Shown: piece after piece, positions 1-11,370 of the stretch
Layout: each line of letters starts with the position of its first letter
How positions within the stretch are numbered: the stretch's first letter is position 1
Source: Gigaspora margarita
Taxonomy: Eukaryota; Glomeromycota; Glomeromycetes; Diversisporales; Gigasporaceae
Assembly: GCA_009809945.1 (NCBI GenBank)
Contig: WTPW01001562.1
Coordinates: 1 to 64,000, forward strand
Direction: 5' to 3'
DNA: 64,000 nucleotides
Notes under the pieces: generated by a model
The model's input: the letters and a program-made list of their open reading frames with translations, nothing else
Databases searched by the model: none
What the model was told of the DNA's origin: nothing
Program-made: the position numbers and the translations under genes

Positions 1-570
1 ATTAGCAAACAAGTGATCGACAGGGAGAGTGCATCTATAAAATTACACGTTATTTTGCGGCTATGCGATAATAATTAATCGAATACAGTACAAATTAATT
101 TATTGCTAAAAATTCTTTGCTTTCTTTAGCTCTCTTAAGGCCGTTTGAATTTAAAGATTCGTTTAACGTCATTTTTTTCATATTTGCTTGAGGGGGAGAG
201 GGGGGTAAACAAACACTAAAATTAAACAGACCTAAAATTAGGTTCAAAATGTACCTGTTTGGGTTCATTTATACCTGGTTTTTTTTTCTTGTAATTTATT
301 TATATTTTTTATACTCAATTTCTATTGGCTTGTTTAATGTCGAGGGGAGCTCCATTTGTAGGGAGGATGATGTTAAACGAATTTTTAAATTCAAACGGTC
401 TAACTATGTGTCTCAAATAACCTCATGGATGTTATTTACGCATAGATGCAGTGCTGTATTATTTTAAGGATCAATATTTTAGGTAAGTCGAAACCAACGT
501 TATAAAATATTCATGTTTTTATTATAACCAAGCATTGCTATGAGAATTGACTTTGAGAAGCCTTTAAGAG
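1..570. other. AT-rich sequence without a recognisable gene
   Basis: No coding signature is convincing. A 72-codon hydrophobic reading frame at 249-467 has no motif, no clear gene context and composition matching the surrounding AT-rich DNA, so it is not called. A short G-run and purine stretch lies near 190-210. Confidence 0.5.
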
Positions 571-835
571 CCCTGTCAGAAATGATACGTAAAACAGGGG
601 TTTTTCATCCCATCAGGAACAGTACTGACGATCTATCAGGATCAGTATTTTTGCACCCGCGGGTGACCCGTAGCAAAATTTTTTTGTTACTTAGTGTTCA
701 CCCGGGTCATTCAGATGACCCAGCCATGGGTGACCCATAGCAGAATTTTTCTATTACCTAGTGTTCACCCGGGTTACCCAGGTGACCCACCCGCGGGTGA
801 CCCAGTTGGGATTTTTGTGACAGGTCAGAATACTA
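571..835. repeat. Small MITE-like unit with tandem CACCCGGGT palindromes
   Basis: The block opens with CCCTGTCAGAAATG and closes with a related inverted end (GTGACAGGTCAG). Inside are about two tandem units of roughly 85 bases, each holding GGTGACCC, GTAGCAAAATTTTT or a variant, TTACTTAGTGTTCACCCGGG and palindromes such as ACCCGCGGGT. It is far more GC-rich than its surroundings. A 66-codon frame across it is a by-product of the repeat. The layout suggests a non-autonomous DNA element; no target duplication was identified. Confidence 0.45.
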
Positions 836-860
836 ATACATACCCTACATTATTACTATA

Positions 861-1274
861 GTGCAAGACATCTATACTCAACAATCACGTGATGTGTTTC
901 AATTTTTCAAATGGCTATAACTTTTTATCTAAGAAGTTTTAAAAAAATCTGACTAGTAACTTTATAAAGCTATATCAGCTATACATATGTGTCAAATATC
1001 TTTTCAAAATCTCATCATTGTAAAAAGTTATAGTGTTTTGAAAATTGAAATTTTATATGTAAATTTGTAAATTTACATATAAAATTTCAATTTTCAAAAT
1101 GCTAAAACTTTTTACAATGATGAGATTTTGAAAAGATATTTGACACATATGTAGAGCTGATATAGCTCTACAAAGTTACTAGTCAAATTTTTTTAAAACT
1201 TCTTAGATAAAAAGTTATAGCCATTTGAAAAATTGAAACATGTCACGTAATTGTTGAGTATAGATGTCTTGCAC
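861..1274. mobile_element. Foldback MITE with TA target duplication
   Basis: The 414-base unit is a near-perfect palindrome centred at about 1068. It starts GTGCAAGACATCTATACTCA and ends with the inverted copy TAGATGTCTTGCAC, and it is bounded by TA on both sides (CTATA before, TATATA after). The two arms match almost base for base over about 200 bases. The TA target and absence of coding suggest a Tc1/mariner-type non-autonomous foldback element. Confidence 0.8.
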
Positions 1275-2214
1275 TATATATACAGATTTTCTTATTATTA
1301 TCTATAGTCATTCTGATTTCCTTCTATGTCTATCTATAGATATACTTAATTTATATCCAAATTCAATACTAATTCATCTGTGACACATGAATATAAATTA
1401 AATTGATGCATAATATAATAATAAGTATTATAAAGTCTTTATTACAAATTTGCTAGTCTGATGAAGAGTTAGAAAAGCAGATTTCAAAATTTATGTTTCA
1501 GGTATAAGACTTGAAATAGGAAAAGACACAAAAAGAAAGTTTAATTAGTATTGAAGAGAATTAAAGATTAGTAATAATAGAAAAAAGTTAATTCAATAAA
1601 TGTTCTAAAAGGAATTATAGCTATAATATGTATATAAGACCATTGTATTTGCTTTTCTTGTATCTTTAGGCAATGTCTGAGTAAATTCCTCCTTTATAAT
1701 AACGTCTTCTAAGTAATTTCTTGATATATAATATCTGCTAATTTGCATATAAGTTTTATTGAAGTATTTTATTTGATTTATAGTTTATAGTGATTATTAA
1801 TTGTATTATTCGTGATTATATGTTTTCTCTTTATTTATTATTATAAACCCACCTTATTCTATTTTACCTTGAACTATTTAATATTTTTCTAACCCAATAT
1901 ATGTTTAAAACCAATTTTGATTACCTTAATTATTATTTACTATCTGAGTAGCTTAAACCAATAAATCTAATATCTTCCAACTAATAGTAACAATAGCAGA
2001 CAAATTAATCAATTAATATCTGAGTTCTTGTAGTTTTGGCTGGATCAGACCATTAGTTATACAATTCATATAGGCTTATATTTATATGTTTAATAAGTTT
2101 GTAGACTATATTGATCTTAAAGTATATGGTCTAACTCAAAATACTACAACAAATGAGTATATAATAGAGTTTGATTTTAAATAACATAAAGTTTTGAAAA
2201 ATATACAAATCGCA
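1275..2214. other. AT-rich region, no gene seen
   Basis: Stops are dense in all frames and no motif, repeat unit or RNA gene was recognised. Because the next kilobase is a heavily decayed gene, part of this stretch may also be unrecognisable gene remains. Confidence 0.5.
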
Positions 2215-3430
2215 ACTAATATAATACTTCTAAAACTTGGTGTCAAATATGTGATCCTCAGAAAATAATGCAAGGATATATACAATTGTATTAAAGAATT
2301 TTAATTTTTTTTACTAAATATGAAGATATAATCAAATGTATTACTTTTAATAAATTAGATAATTTTTAAATGATTGGTAAAGAAGATTTGGTTCTATAAT
2401 TTCAGCAACATGGTCAGAGTAGTAATGGAGAAAATGTGCAAAACATTGCATCTATATTTCTTAATTAATTCTAACAATATGATCATTGACCTAAATTATA
2501 TATACTTTAATTTTTTTAAATAAAATTTAGATAGGATAAAATGTGCATATTTCTGAAATATGCACATGATTGAGGAATCAATGCACATGCATGAAACCTA
2601 TATCCAGGCTAGAGGGCAAAAGTATAGTTTTAGACAATTATTATTATGGATATACACAGTCATGTGCACTATTATTTGTAGTTGACTTAAATTTTATCTG
2701 GTTTGTAAAGAATTTTTTAAAGAAGTTAAAATAATTTATTTATAATCTAATGTAGATAAATTACAGATAAATTGTTTAACTAATAAATTTTATTTTAACA
2801 AGTTTAAACATTACAAAAAATCTAGATTAATGGGTTATAATTTTGAAGTAAATAGAATAAATAACTTAAGAACTACTTAATTATAAGTATTTGATAGTAT
2901 TACAATATGCAATAGAGGAAGTCTTTGTTATCTTCTATCTTTAAATTTAGAGATCTTAATTGGAAAAATAAATTAAAGCAGTTTGTTAATATATCTAAAA
3001 ATCTAACAATAGTTCATGGATTAGAATATATTAAGAAAATTTTTATAATAGTAATATACTGCTAATTTAATATATTTGTGGTTATATATTGCAGATCTAG
3101 GATTATTTAGAAAGAATAATAAGTCTAATTTAGTAGATAGTATTTTTGGCATTTACCTTACATTGTGCCAGAAGTACTAAATAAACAATAATGTATAATA
3201 GCTGCAGTCATTTATAGTTTTGGCATTATTATAGATAAGATGTCTGTAAAAAAACACCTTAGTATAATATTGAGCATAATAAAATATTAGCATTCAAATA
3301 TGTAACAGATTATCTTTTAAATTTGCTAAAGGCACTCCTAAATGGTATCAATTCATTACTAAATACAGTATATGAGTGCTAATCCTATTAATAAACCAAC
3401 AGTTTCTGATATCTAAAATGAAAATATCTA
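2215..3430 (+). pseudogene. Heavily decayed protein kinase gene
   Basis: There is no long open frame, but pieces in shifting frames follow the order of a protein kinase domain. Near 2245-2270 a Trp-Cys-x2-Cys-Asp-Pro element (WCQICDPQK) resembles the stretch that precedes the kinase domain in the expanded kinase families of Glomeromycotina. At 2396-2417 lies an SATWS-like piece after the position of the Gly-rich loop; at 2905-3030 an N-R-G-S-L..Y-L-S-L-N stretch and VHGLEYI; at 3093-3104 the DLGL counterpart of DFG; at 3154-3180 LPYIVPEVL, the APE-like segment; at 3212-3232 IYSFGII; at 3318-3355 FAKGTPKWYQFI; and at 3375-3410 an NP..KPTVSD stretch, counterpart of NP..RPT. Catalytic HRD is not recoverable. 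Stops and frameshifts occur throughout, so it is non-functional. The assignment rests on motif order, not on an alignment. Confidence 0.65.
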
Positions 3431-4600
3431 GATAGTATAATATAATATATAATAATATTGCAAATAATAAAGATTAATTAATAGTATTAAAAGCATTTCA
3501 ATTTATATTTTAGATATTTTGGCAAGAAAATTTTAGCCATGAGAACAAAGTTTCTTATAGCAGAAGTGGCAGTAAATTAGCTAGCAGTACAGTTTATCTG
3601 GCTTTATTAAGTGCACTTACCAGAAACCCATTTTCTAGTTAGTAGCAGCCACCGTTATCTTGTTTTTATTTACTAAAATAATTAAAAAAAGATAAATTAA
3701 TGAGAAAAAGTTTGCTATTCCACTTAGTGCTAGCTTACCTATTAGCAAAATAAGTAGAAAATTAAAATAGATAAATTAAAACTTATTTTCAAAAGAAGAA
3801 TTTAAACATTAAAATTGATTATTTAAAAAATGGACTTTTAGAAAATAAAAAACTTTATATACTAAAAAAAAGAGCTATTTATGAATATTTAAATTTTTAA
3901 ATAATAGAGAAACAAAATTAGCAGCAGGTACTTAAACTGCTAACTTAGTTTATATTAATATGCTAATAATATAGAAAGAACAATTCATAGCTGGGCTAAA
4001 TATTGATTTAAAATAATAGGTAACCAATAAGGCAAATATAAAAAATAATCAAAAATTGATAATAAAAATTTTGCTTTAGAATGCAAAAATTCGATTAACA
4101 AGGCAAAAGATTAAATATAGTTAAAGAAAAAAAACAGTTTATTAATATTATTAATAAAGTTAAATTCTTGATAACTAGTTTTGAAAGAAAAAATATGGAT
4201 ATTATTAATTATCCAGTATTAATAAAGACAAAAAAAAAATAAATATTGTTTATAATAAAATATCAGTTAAATCTACTGAATATTTGACAATTAATTGAAG
4301 ATTCTGTAAAAATACTTAAAGATTCTAATATTCAATTATAATAACAATTTTCTTGCTTAAAAAGATAGACTTTTTAAATTTGATAATAAATACATATGCA
4401 TACACAACTTTAGAAATTGAAAAAATTTGATTGATATTGGACAGTGAAATCTTGTTTAGCAAATAAAAAAAAAGGTATTTTAGTTTTTGTAAATCAATTT
4501 TCAATGTACTATAGTATTTGTTTTTGATAACTGATCATCTTATAAAACATAGATATATAATAAGGTAGCTGCACAATATAGTTGTACTAAAACCAGAAAT
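3431..4600. other. AT-rich region, no gene seen
   Basis: This very AT-rich stretch has stops in every frame. No terminal repeats or conserved motifs were found. It may include the decayed tail of the kinase pseudogene upstream, but nothing visible supports this. Confidence 0.5.
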
Positions 4601-4604
4601 GGGA

Positions 4605-4772
4605 CAACAGGTTAATTAAGAGCATCATTATTAACTATAAAAAATTTTGTTACAAATCTTACTGTGTCATTTATATCAGTAATAACAAAAAGGCAAATAG
4701 TTTGTATTAAAGTTATTGTAATTTCTATTATAAATTACTATAAAAAATTCTGTTGCAAACTTACCCAACAAA
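4605..4772. repeat. 101-base tandem repeat field, left part
   Basis: This contains degenerate copies of a unit of about 101 bases whose conserved parts include TTTGTATTRAARTTATTRT, ATTTCTATYAT.A.TTACTAT, AAAAAATTYTGTTRCAAAC and TTACT. The field continues after the Tigger transposon at 7956, so the transposon inserted into the array. The same family recurs at 37550-39990. Confidence 0.7.
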
Positions 4773-5051
4773 TACAGTCAACTCTGGCTATATCAAACCC
4801 AAGAGTCTGGAGGTTTTAGTTCAGTATAGAATGAGTTCGTTATACAGATTATGCTCTTTATACCGAACTGTTCAGTATATAGAGCTGACCAATAGAATTG
4901 TTTTCATGTGATTAAAATTATAATCAAGATTATCATTAAATCTATTTTATTCTATACTGTATTACTGTGCAAATACATAAAGCAATATACGAATACAGTT
5001 TAAAAATTTTCTATTTATACTTTAAATAAAAAAATTTACTTCTTTCGACAT

Positions 5052-6838
5052 TTAAAAAAGAGTTGAGGTCAGTTTGTTTAAGGTCTTGTACAAGATTCAA
5101 CCTAACTCTTTTGTGCAGCTTTCGTAAAACCCTAACTTCTTCTTCAACCTCTCCGAATTCAGAACTCTGTTCATATAAAAATTTAATGTTTGGTTCACAT
5201 ATTTTTTTGCATCTGCATAGCTAACTTTTACTTCTTCAATAGTGTCCTCTCTCTGTTCTTTCTCTTTCTCCTTGTTATTTTGACTTTCAACAATTTCCAA
5301 GACCTCTTCTTCAGTAAGACCTTCATTAACTTCTTCATCCTCAGCATGAATATAATCATATGTGATAAGATAATTGTTTGTTGCTTTTGCTGATAAATTG
5401 TCAATTAATTCTGAAATTTTTAATTCATCATCTATATTACTAAAAATAAAAACTTTCTTTTTAATTTTTTTTAAAATAATGATGGGCCAATGCTTATTAT
5501 TATTGGCTTTTCAAAAATTTATTTAAGTTTAGGCGTATTTTGCATTTTAAGCTAAAATCAGCAAAAATGTACATTTTAAGATTATTGTGCATAAATTTCA
5601 TTATTAATGCACATAAAGCTTTAAAATGTACATTTTAGCATTCTAAATTTACTAAATACACTTACATATCTTCAGAAGCCTCAATAAATTCTTCAAGACC
5701 TTCTTGTGGAAGAATGTCTGTTTTTTTCTAACAATTTTTAATCGTATCTGATGATACCATAGACCATGCTTCAGCAACGTTAAGTACAGTATAATAAATA
5801 TTATAATTGGCTATTTCTTTTACAACTCTATTTTGCATATTGTTATAAGCACTAATTCTGTTTTGAACAAAAAGAGATTTGTAGTGGCACTTGAATGAAT
5901 GAATAATTTCAGTATCGCAAGGTTGGAGAATAGAAGTTGTATGTGTGAAAAGAAATTCTACTCACATACAATCTAATTGTTGTTTCATTTCATCAAGAAT
6001 ACTATGTACTGATGCTTGATCAACTAAAAGTGCAATTTTTCGATGCCTTTAACTCATTTGTTTGTTAAGTTTAAGAAGAAGGTCATTAAAGATTGTAATT
6101 TGCATCCAAGCTTTTTTGTTGAAATAATAATAAACAGAAAGATTATTGAAATTAATATTTCGCATAGCATGGGGTCTCCTTGAGGTATGAATTAATGCAA
6201 GTTTTATTTTTCAGTTCCACTAGTATTAATAGCACAAAATATTGTTACATGCACTTTTTTTTTTGTCCTACTAGTTTTGAACAAGCTAAAACATGAGAAG
6301 GTTCCATTTTCCAATAGAGCCCGGTCTCATCGGCATTCCAAATATCTTCAAGATTATAAAAATGATATAAGTTTTGTAACCTAAGCTGTTCGTTTGCTAT
6401 TTCCTCTATAGGAGGTACACTCGCCGCTTCACCTTCTTTTTTAAATCAACAAAGTCTATTATGCTTTTTAAAACTGGTAAGCCAACCATCAGATTGATGA
6501 AAATCTTCAATATGAAGGCAATTGGCAAAAAATTTTGCTTTTGTTTTGAGAATATGACCATCAATATCTTGCCCAGTATTAAACGCATTATCTACTCAAA
6601 GACCAAGAGCCTCTTCAAGTTTTGGCTATTTCGGGCCACGAAATTTTTTTATTTTTCCTTGTTCTTCAACTACAATAGCTAACCATCTTTCTTTTTCTCT
6701 TAAAATATCAGTAATCATCAACTTACTAACAGAATACCAGTTTCAAGGTCTTTATTTTTAATATTTGGATTTTTCTTTTGCTTTGCAAATTTTATGTTTT
6801 TGGGTAGCGGTAAGAATAATTCATTTTTTTGTTAACAT
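5052..6838 (-). pseudogene. Tigger/pogo-type DDE transposase, broken
   Basis: Read on the minus strand from the ATG at 6836-6838, the product follows the CENP-B/Tigger layout. An N-terminal helix-turn-helix (near TATQKHKICKAKEKS, then ITDILREKERWLAI) is followed by a Tc5/CENP-B-like domain (around EEALGLWVDNAFNTGQDIDG) and the DDE domain. The three acidic residues are visible: NADETGLYWKMEPS (about 6300-6350), LLVDQASVHS (about 6000-6030) and ILQPCDTEIIHSFK (about 5890-5930). The C terminus is acidic and ends with KLHKRVR and LVQDLKQTDLNSFL. An intron 5450-5665 is supported by GTAAG and TTTTTAG boundaries. Several in-frame stops and at least two frameshifts make it non-functional. Its role would have been cut-and-paste transposition of the surrounding element at TA sites. 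Confidence 0.88.
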
Positions 6839-6956
6839 AATGCCAAGGTATATTAAACCATAGGCTAATCAATCATTTATAAATTTATGATTTATTTATA
6901 TGTATACATACTGTATATGCATTAATAAGATTATTGTTTTTATTTTTATTGTTTAG

Positions 6957-7206
6957 TGGTCTTTTTCAATTTTAACAACTGCCCTGTCTTGTTTAATGCA
7001 TCGAGTATGATCTGGGTTTACATGAAGAAAGCTTCCTCCTGCATCAAGAATACAAAGCAAAATTTCTAATTATATTATATAATTAGAAATCTGCTTTGTA
7101 TTCTCAATGCAAGAGGAAGCTCTCCTCATATAAACTCAGGTCAAACTTGATGCACTTCCAACTCACTAAACAGGGCAGAACAGCTGTTAAAAATTAAAAA
7201 AGACCT
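6957..7206. mobile_element. Foldback MITE nested in the Tigger element
   Basis: This is a palindrome of about 250 bases centred near 7080 with the ends AGTGGTCTTTTTCAATTTTA and the inverted counterpart AGAGGTCTTTTTTAATTTTT. The arms share CTGCCCTG, TTGATGCA and TACAAAGC blocks in mirrored order. It lies in the 5' region of the transposase gene, so it inserted after or during the decay of the host transposon. Confidence 0.72.
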
Positions 7207-8240
7207 CTGCCACATGCATATACATATGAATAACATAATTGGGTTAGAATCATTAACAAGATTTATCGAATGTTTAGTTTTTTTTTTTTTGAAGCAAGAT
7301 ATAAATTAATGCTTCTTTTGTTATTTATAACTGGGCAAATTAGAACGAATGCAAAAAAAAAAGTAAAAAGTATTTACAAATTTTTCAAATGTGCTACTAA
7401 ATAATATCAGTAGAATTGGTCGAATTAGCTATGAAAATTGAATTGTGTGTGGAATACTCTATCCTAGTACAGAATAAAATCAAAGCTACTGCACTGTGTG
7501 CAGCTGCAATGTGTGCTACTGCAATGTGTGCTGCTGCAATGTGTTCAAAAAAGAACAGTATGATGTCAAAATAATTCAAAATAATGTTTAAACAAAATGT
7601 TAATAAACCGTTAGTATGATCAAAATAAGAATTTTTTTGTCATTATATCTATAAATTTTTATTTTAACTATAGCATCGCATAATGATTTATCTGAACATC
7701 TGATTATTTAAAATTAAAAAATTTGAATAATTTAAAAATTTTATATATTGCCCATTTGAATAGTTTGTTATATCGAAATATGTATTTATAGTCTAGAGCT
7801 AGTAAAAACGGTTTAGATGCGATATATAAAAACTTAATATTTAAGTTCGGTACAACTAGCTTAAATTAATATTAAAAATTGGTTCTGCTAAATTTGGTTC
7901 AGTATAAACTGATTTTAGTATAACCAGGTTCGGTATAGCCAGAGTCGACTGTACTACATTTTAAGGTTGAGTTTGTATTGAAATTATTGTGGTCTCTATC
8001 AATAATTACTATAAAAAATTCTTATGCAAACTTGCTTGTTATTCTAATTATTATAATATGTGGTTAGAGTTCAGTTAGTTCGCATTGATATTATTATGGT
8101 TTCTATTATAAGTTACTGTTATAACCTTACTATTCTGGCAATACACAGTATGTGATTCACTAATGTATATTATTAATATTATCCATATTTTAATGTTATA
8201 CTGTGTGCATAATGAATAGAAGTTGATAACTATGATATAC

Positions 8241-8471
8241 ACCATAAAATTCAGACATGTGTACCCCTAGTATTTACATTATGCAAATCAGTAACTGGGG
8301 TACCTCTATATGGGGGTATACCATATAGAGACAATATGTTTTACTATATCTATCTGTAATATTATATAGTTTGTATAATACCTATATACCTGGGTATAAG
8401 TCACTGTTGGGCCTTTCAAACTGGCAAGGGGTTCACGCACAGAGGGGTACCCATATCCAAATTTTATAGTA
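8241..8471. mobile_element. MITE with CATAAAATTCAGACATGTGT ends
   Basis: The left end ACCATAAAATTCAGACATGT pairs with the inverted right end ACTATAAAATTTGGATATGG, both followed by GTACCCC-like sequence. The same ends recur at 12511-12706, as a fragment at 23401-23440 and as a right half ending at 37397. The interior is AT-rich and non-coding; short frames across it are chance. Confidence 0.75.
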
Positions 8472-8750
8472 GTTGAAATTGAGTCAATTTGCATTAAGGG
8501 TATTGTTAGTTACTATAAAAAAATTTTGTTACAAACCTTACTTGCTATTCCAGTAACATAAAGCATGTAATTATAGAATAAGCTATTGCAGTTAATATTG
8601 TTAATAGAGAAAAAGAAATTAGTATATATTAAAGTTATTATAATTTCTATCATGAATTATTATAAAAAAATTTTGTTACAAACTACCCAACAGATAATAC
8701 ATTTTAAGGTTGAGTTTGTATTAAAATTATTGTAGCCTATATCAATAATT

Positions 8751-8958
8751 GTGGCAGATTAAAATGAAATCCAGATTAAAATAAAATTATAGTATAAAAT
8801 CTCGAAAACTAAATTTTTTTTGGGTGCATTTTTTAGGGTTAGGGGTTAGGGTTAGAGTTTAGTTTAAAAAAAGTTATAATAAACAAGTATTAGTAGATTT
8901 TAGAAGGTTAGCAGGTTAAGTAGAGAATATAGATTTTATTTTAAATTATGATCTGTGA
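8751..8958. mobile_element. Small MITE with 8-base target duplication CAATAATT
   Basis: The ends are GTGGCAGATTAAAATGAAAT and the inverted GATCATAATTTAAAATAAAA after TCACA; CAATAATT is found directly before (8743-8750) and after (8959-8966). An 8-base duplication is typical of hAT-type elements. It interrupts the 101-base repeat. It contains a short interstitial telomere-like run, TTAGGGTTAGGGGTTAGGG, at about 8833-8855. Confidence 0.65.
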
Positions 8959-9160
8959 CAATAATTACTGTACAAAAATTCTTATACAAAACTTGCTCAT
9001 TATTTTAATTATTATAATATGTAGTTAGAGTTGAGTTAGTTCATGTTGAAATTATTATAGTTTCTATCATGAGTTACTGTTATAAGCCTTACCATTCTGG
9101 TGATACACAGTATGTAATTTACTAATACATGTTATTAATGTTACTCATATCTCAATCTAA

Positions 9161-9499
9161 TTTAATGTTATAATGTGTGTATAATGAATAGAAGTCGATT
9201 ATTTAAATTTAGATGCAAAGTATATGTAATGATTGAAAGTTGATTTTTTAAAAAAAATATATATAAATAGATAATTATTTCACTATAATAGATCAATTAC
9301 ATAAATGACTATATACAAATTTAAATCAATCATCATAATTCTCACAGTTTAATTACTGTTTATGGATATACAAATCAAAAATGGCAATATGTAATTAAAT
9401 TTTTTTTTATTCTCATTCAAGTTAACTTATGCAGTAAGCCAACAGATTGAAAAGATGACTAAGCAGGGATATGCCGGTAGCAATCCGGTTATGCCAGGA
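9161..9499. other. AT-rich spacer, no gene seen
   Basis: No repeat, RNA gene or coding signature was recognised. Confidence 0.5.
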
Positions 9500-9703
9500 T
9501 CAACCTTTAATTCTGATTAGGAATACGGAGATCACATATAAAATCAGATAAGTAGATCTTAAGTAGCTGCCTAATTTAGGGTCACAATAGAATGCTAACA
9601 ATGTCTTCATTGTCAGGGGCAAGTATAAGAAGATGCACACTACAAGTAGACCAGCTGCCATCTCCACTAGAAGCAAAGTTTGCAAACAAACCCTCTCACC
9701 CAT
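9500..9703 (-). CDS. Short hydrophobic ORF, possible membrane-protein fragment
   Basis: A 67-codon frame encodes two clearly hydrophobic segments (around residues 8-30 and 46-62) separated by a short polar stretch, so it could be an exon of a membrane protein. The family is not recognised and there is no neighbouring exon that can be joined with confidence. It is divergent to the frame at 9787. The codon content is less AT-extreme than its surroundings, a weak argument for coding origin. Confidence 0.25.
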   Translation of the reverse strand: MGERVCLQTLLLVEMAAGLLVVCIFLYLPLTMKTLLAFYCDPKLGSYLRSTYLILYVISVFLIRIKG

Positions 9704-9786
9704 ATGAATTTATATAGAATCCACATAGAATCTGCTATTTTGTGCTAGCTTAAACCTCTAATAAAAGCTGGCCTGCTTTATGCATT

Positions 9787-10029
9787 GTGGGAAACTACCA
9801 GCTGATACTAATAAGCCTTAATATCTGGTGCTCACTATTCAGATACATCCAAATAATAATAATAGAGACTGGCCTGCTTTATGCAGTATGGGAGACCACC
9901 AGCTATGCTACACATTGTGATTCAAACCAGATAGCAATCCCTGACACAGTTATGTTTGCATTTCTGGGAGTATTGCATGTCTCAGTTTATATATCAATTA
10001 TGCTGATGTATGCTGCAAATTCTCAATAA
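9787..10029 (+). CDS. Short hydrophobic ORF, possible membrane-protein fragment
   Basis: An 80-codon frame has hydrophobic segments near residues 4-25 and 55-75 and a GLLYAVWETTS motif. A related piece, coding GLLYALWETTS, occurs about 98 bases upstream (about 9770-9805), so part of the sequence is duplicated in tandem. The family is not recognised. It may be a remnant of a multi-pass membrane protein gene or a repeat by-product. Confidence 0.25.
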   Translation: MGNYQLILISLNIWCSLFRYIQIIIIETGLLYAVWETTSYATHCDSNQIAIPDTVMFAFLGVLHVSVYISIMLMYAANSQ

Positions 10030-10816
10030 TATCATTTAATAAAGTTTGATATCTGGCATTACTAGCTAGTTATATTCAAAGCAATAATATATCACATATG
10101 CATAATGCTTTTTATTATTATTATTATTAAATAGTGCTAATTACACACTCATAACTTAATAGGTATGACCAATCAAAAGCTATATTTTTGAATTTTACAA
10201 GTAGAGAAAATTACTATAGCGCTAGTCATTTTAGTATTCTTGATTTGCAATATCTCAATTTTTACGTATTGATTATTATTCCATAGATCAATTATGAAAA
10301 TGAATGTGATATTATGCATATAAGAATTATGAGGCAATAAATTACAATTTTGTAATTAATTTATAATCTGTTAAGCAATAAAGTGACGGAGTGGTTATTA
10401 TTGTGAGATTAGCTAATTTTATTGTGGATTATGTAAATTTTTGTCATTTATAGTTAGCTTAGTGCTTGGTTGAGGCTTATTGTTTAATAGTGCAGTTTTG
10501 TTTGTTGTTTTGTTGTAATATTATATGATTTTAGCAAATTTAGGTTTCGATAAATATCGGTAAATAGCACATATTAAAGTATGGCTAAGTATATGAATGG
10601 GTAACAGTGGGCATGCAGATATTAAGAAATAAAGTTATCTTTGGTTTTGCTATTGCTCACCTTGGTAAAGGCTGGCTCTATCTCCTGTCCACCCTTCCTA
10701 TTTTAAGTGAACTGCAAGTATTAGTAGTATTAGTCACAGCTACAGTAGATATTTGTAGTCTGTTTTTTGAGTTTTTTAGCTAATAGCAGTAAAAGTACTA
10801 TCAATAGCAATTTTGG
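10030..10816. other. AT-rich spacer, no gene seen
   Basis: There are short ATT and ATA runs (10110-10130) but no recognisable genes. The last 100 bases grade into the 49-base minisatellite that follows. Confidence 0.5.
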
Positions 10817-11370
10817 GCTTTATAGCTGCAGAGGCAGTGTAGTGACCCTTATTAGTGACCAGTTAGGCTCTGTGGCTACAGTGGCAGTACAAGAACCTTA
10901 TTAGTGAATAGTTAGGCTCTGCAGCTACAATAGCAGTACAATGATCTTATTAGTGAACAGTTAGGCTCCACAGCAGTGCAAGGAACTTATTGGTGAATAT
11001 TTAGACTTCACGGCTACAGAGGCAGTGCAAGAACCTTATTAGTAAATATTTAGGCTTTGCGACTGCAGTGGCATTGCAAGGACCTTATTAGTAATAAGTT
11101 AGGAGTTGTGGCTATAGTAGCATTTATTAGTAAATATTTAGGCTCTGTGACTGTAGTGGCAGTGCATGGACCTTATTAGTATTAAGTTAGGATTTGCAGC
11201 TGCAGTGGCAGTGCAAGGACCTTTTAAGTGAATATTTATATACCATGGCTATAGTGGCAGTGCAGGACTTATTAGTGAATAGTTGGGTTCCACAGCTGTA
11301 GCAGCAGTACAAGGATCTTATTAGTGAACAGTTAGACTCTATGGCTGCAGTGGCAGTGCAAGTACCTGAA
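10817..11370. repeat. 49-base minisatellite, about 11 copies
   Basis: The unit begins GGCTCTGTGGCTACAGTGGC, continues AGTACAAGAACCTTATTAGT and ends GAATAGTTA, giving 49 bases. About eleven imperfect copies lie head to tail, the copies differing by substitutions and a few short deletions (for example near 10970 and 11110). Several short frames across it on either strand (Ser/Cys-rich on the minus strand) are repeat by-products. Confidence 0.85.

Larger units (their letters stand above)
4775..7953 (-). mobile_element. Complete Tigger/pogo-type DNA transposon with TIRs and TA duplication
   Basis: The left end CAGTCAACTCTGGCTATATC and the right end, read inverted, CAGTCGACTCTGGCTATACC form terminal inverted repeats, each flanked by TA (4773-4774 and 7954-7955). 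The element is about 3.18 kb and carries a broken pogo/Tigger transposase gene on the minus strand (5052-6838) and a nested foldback MITE (6957-7206). The subterminal sequence repeats the motif GGTTCRGTATA several times, typical of transposase binding regions. It sits inside the 101-base tandem repeat. Ends, TA target and transposase type all agree. Confidence 0.88.
7956..9160. repeat. 101-base tandem repeat field, right part
   Basis: This continues the array broken by the Tigger insertion. Repeated landmarks are GGTTGAGTTTGTATT, AAATTATTGT, a T-C-T-A-T-C core, TTACTATAAAAAATTCTT, GCAAACTTGCT and ATTCTAATTATTATAATATG. Copies are imperfect and interrupted by MITEs at 8241-8471 and 8751-8958. 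Nothing in it looks coding. Confidence 0.7.

Noticed and set aside
249..467. 72-codon hydrophobic frame
   Set aside because: Low-complexity AT-rich DNA readily gives such frames; no context or motif supports it.
540..740. 66-codon frame near the left edge
   Set aside because: It runs through the CACCCGGGT tandem units and changes with them; no protein feature is visible.
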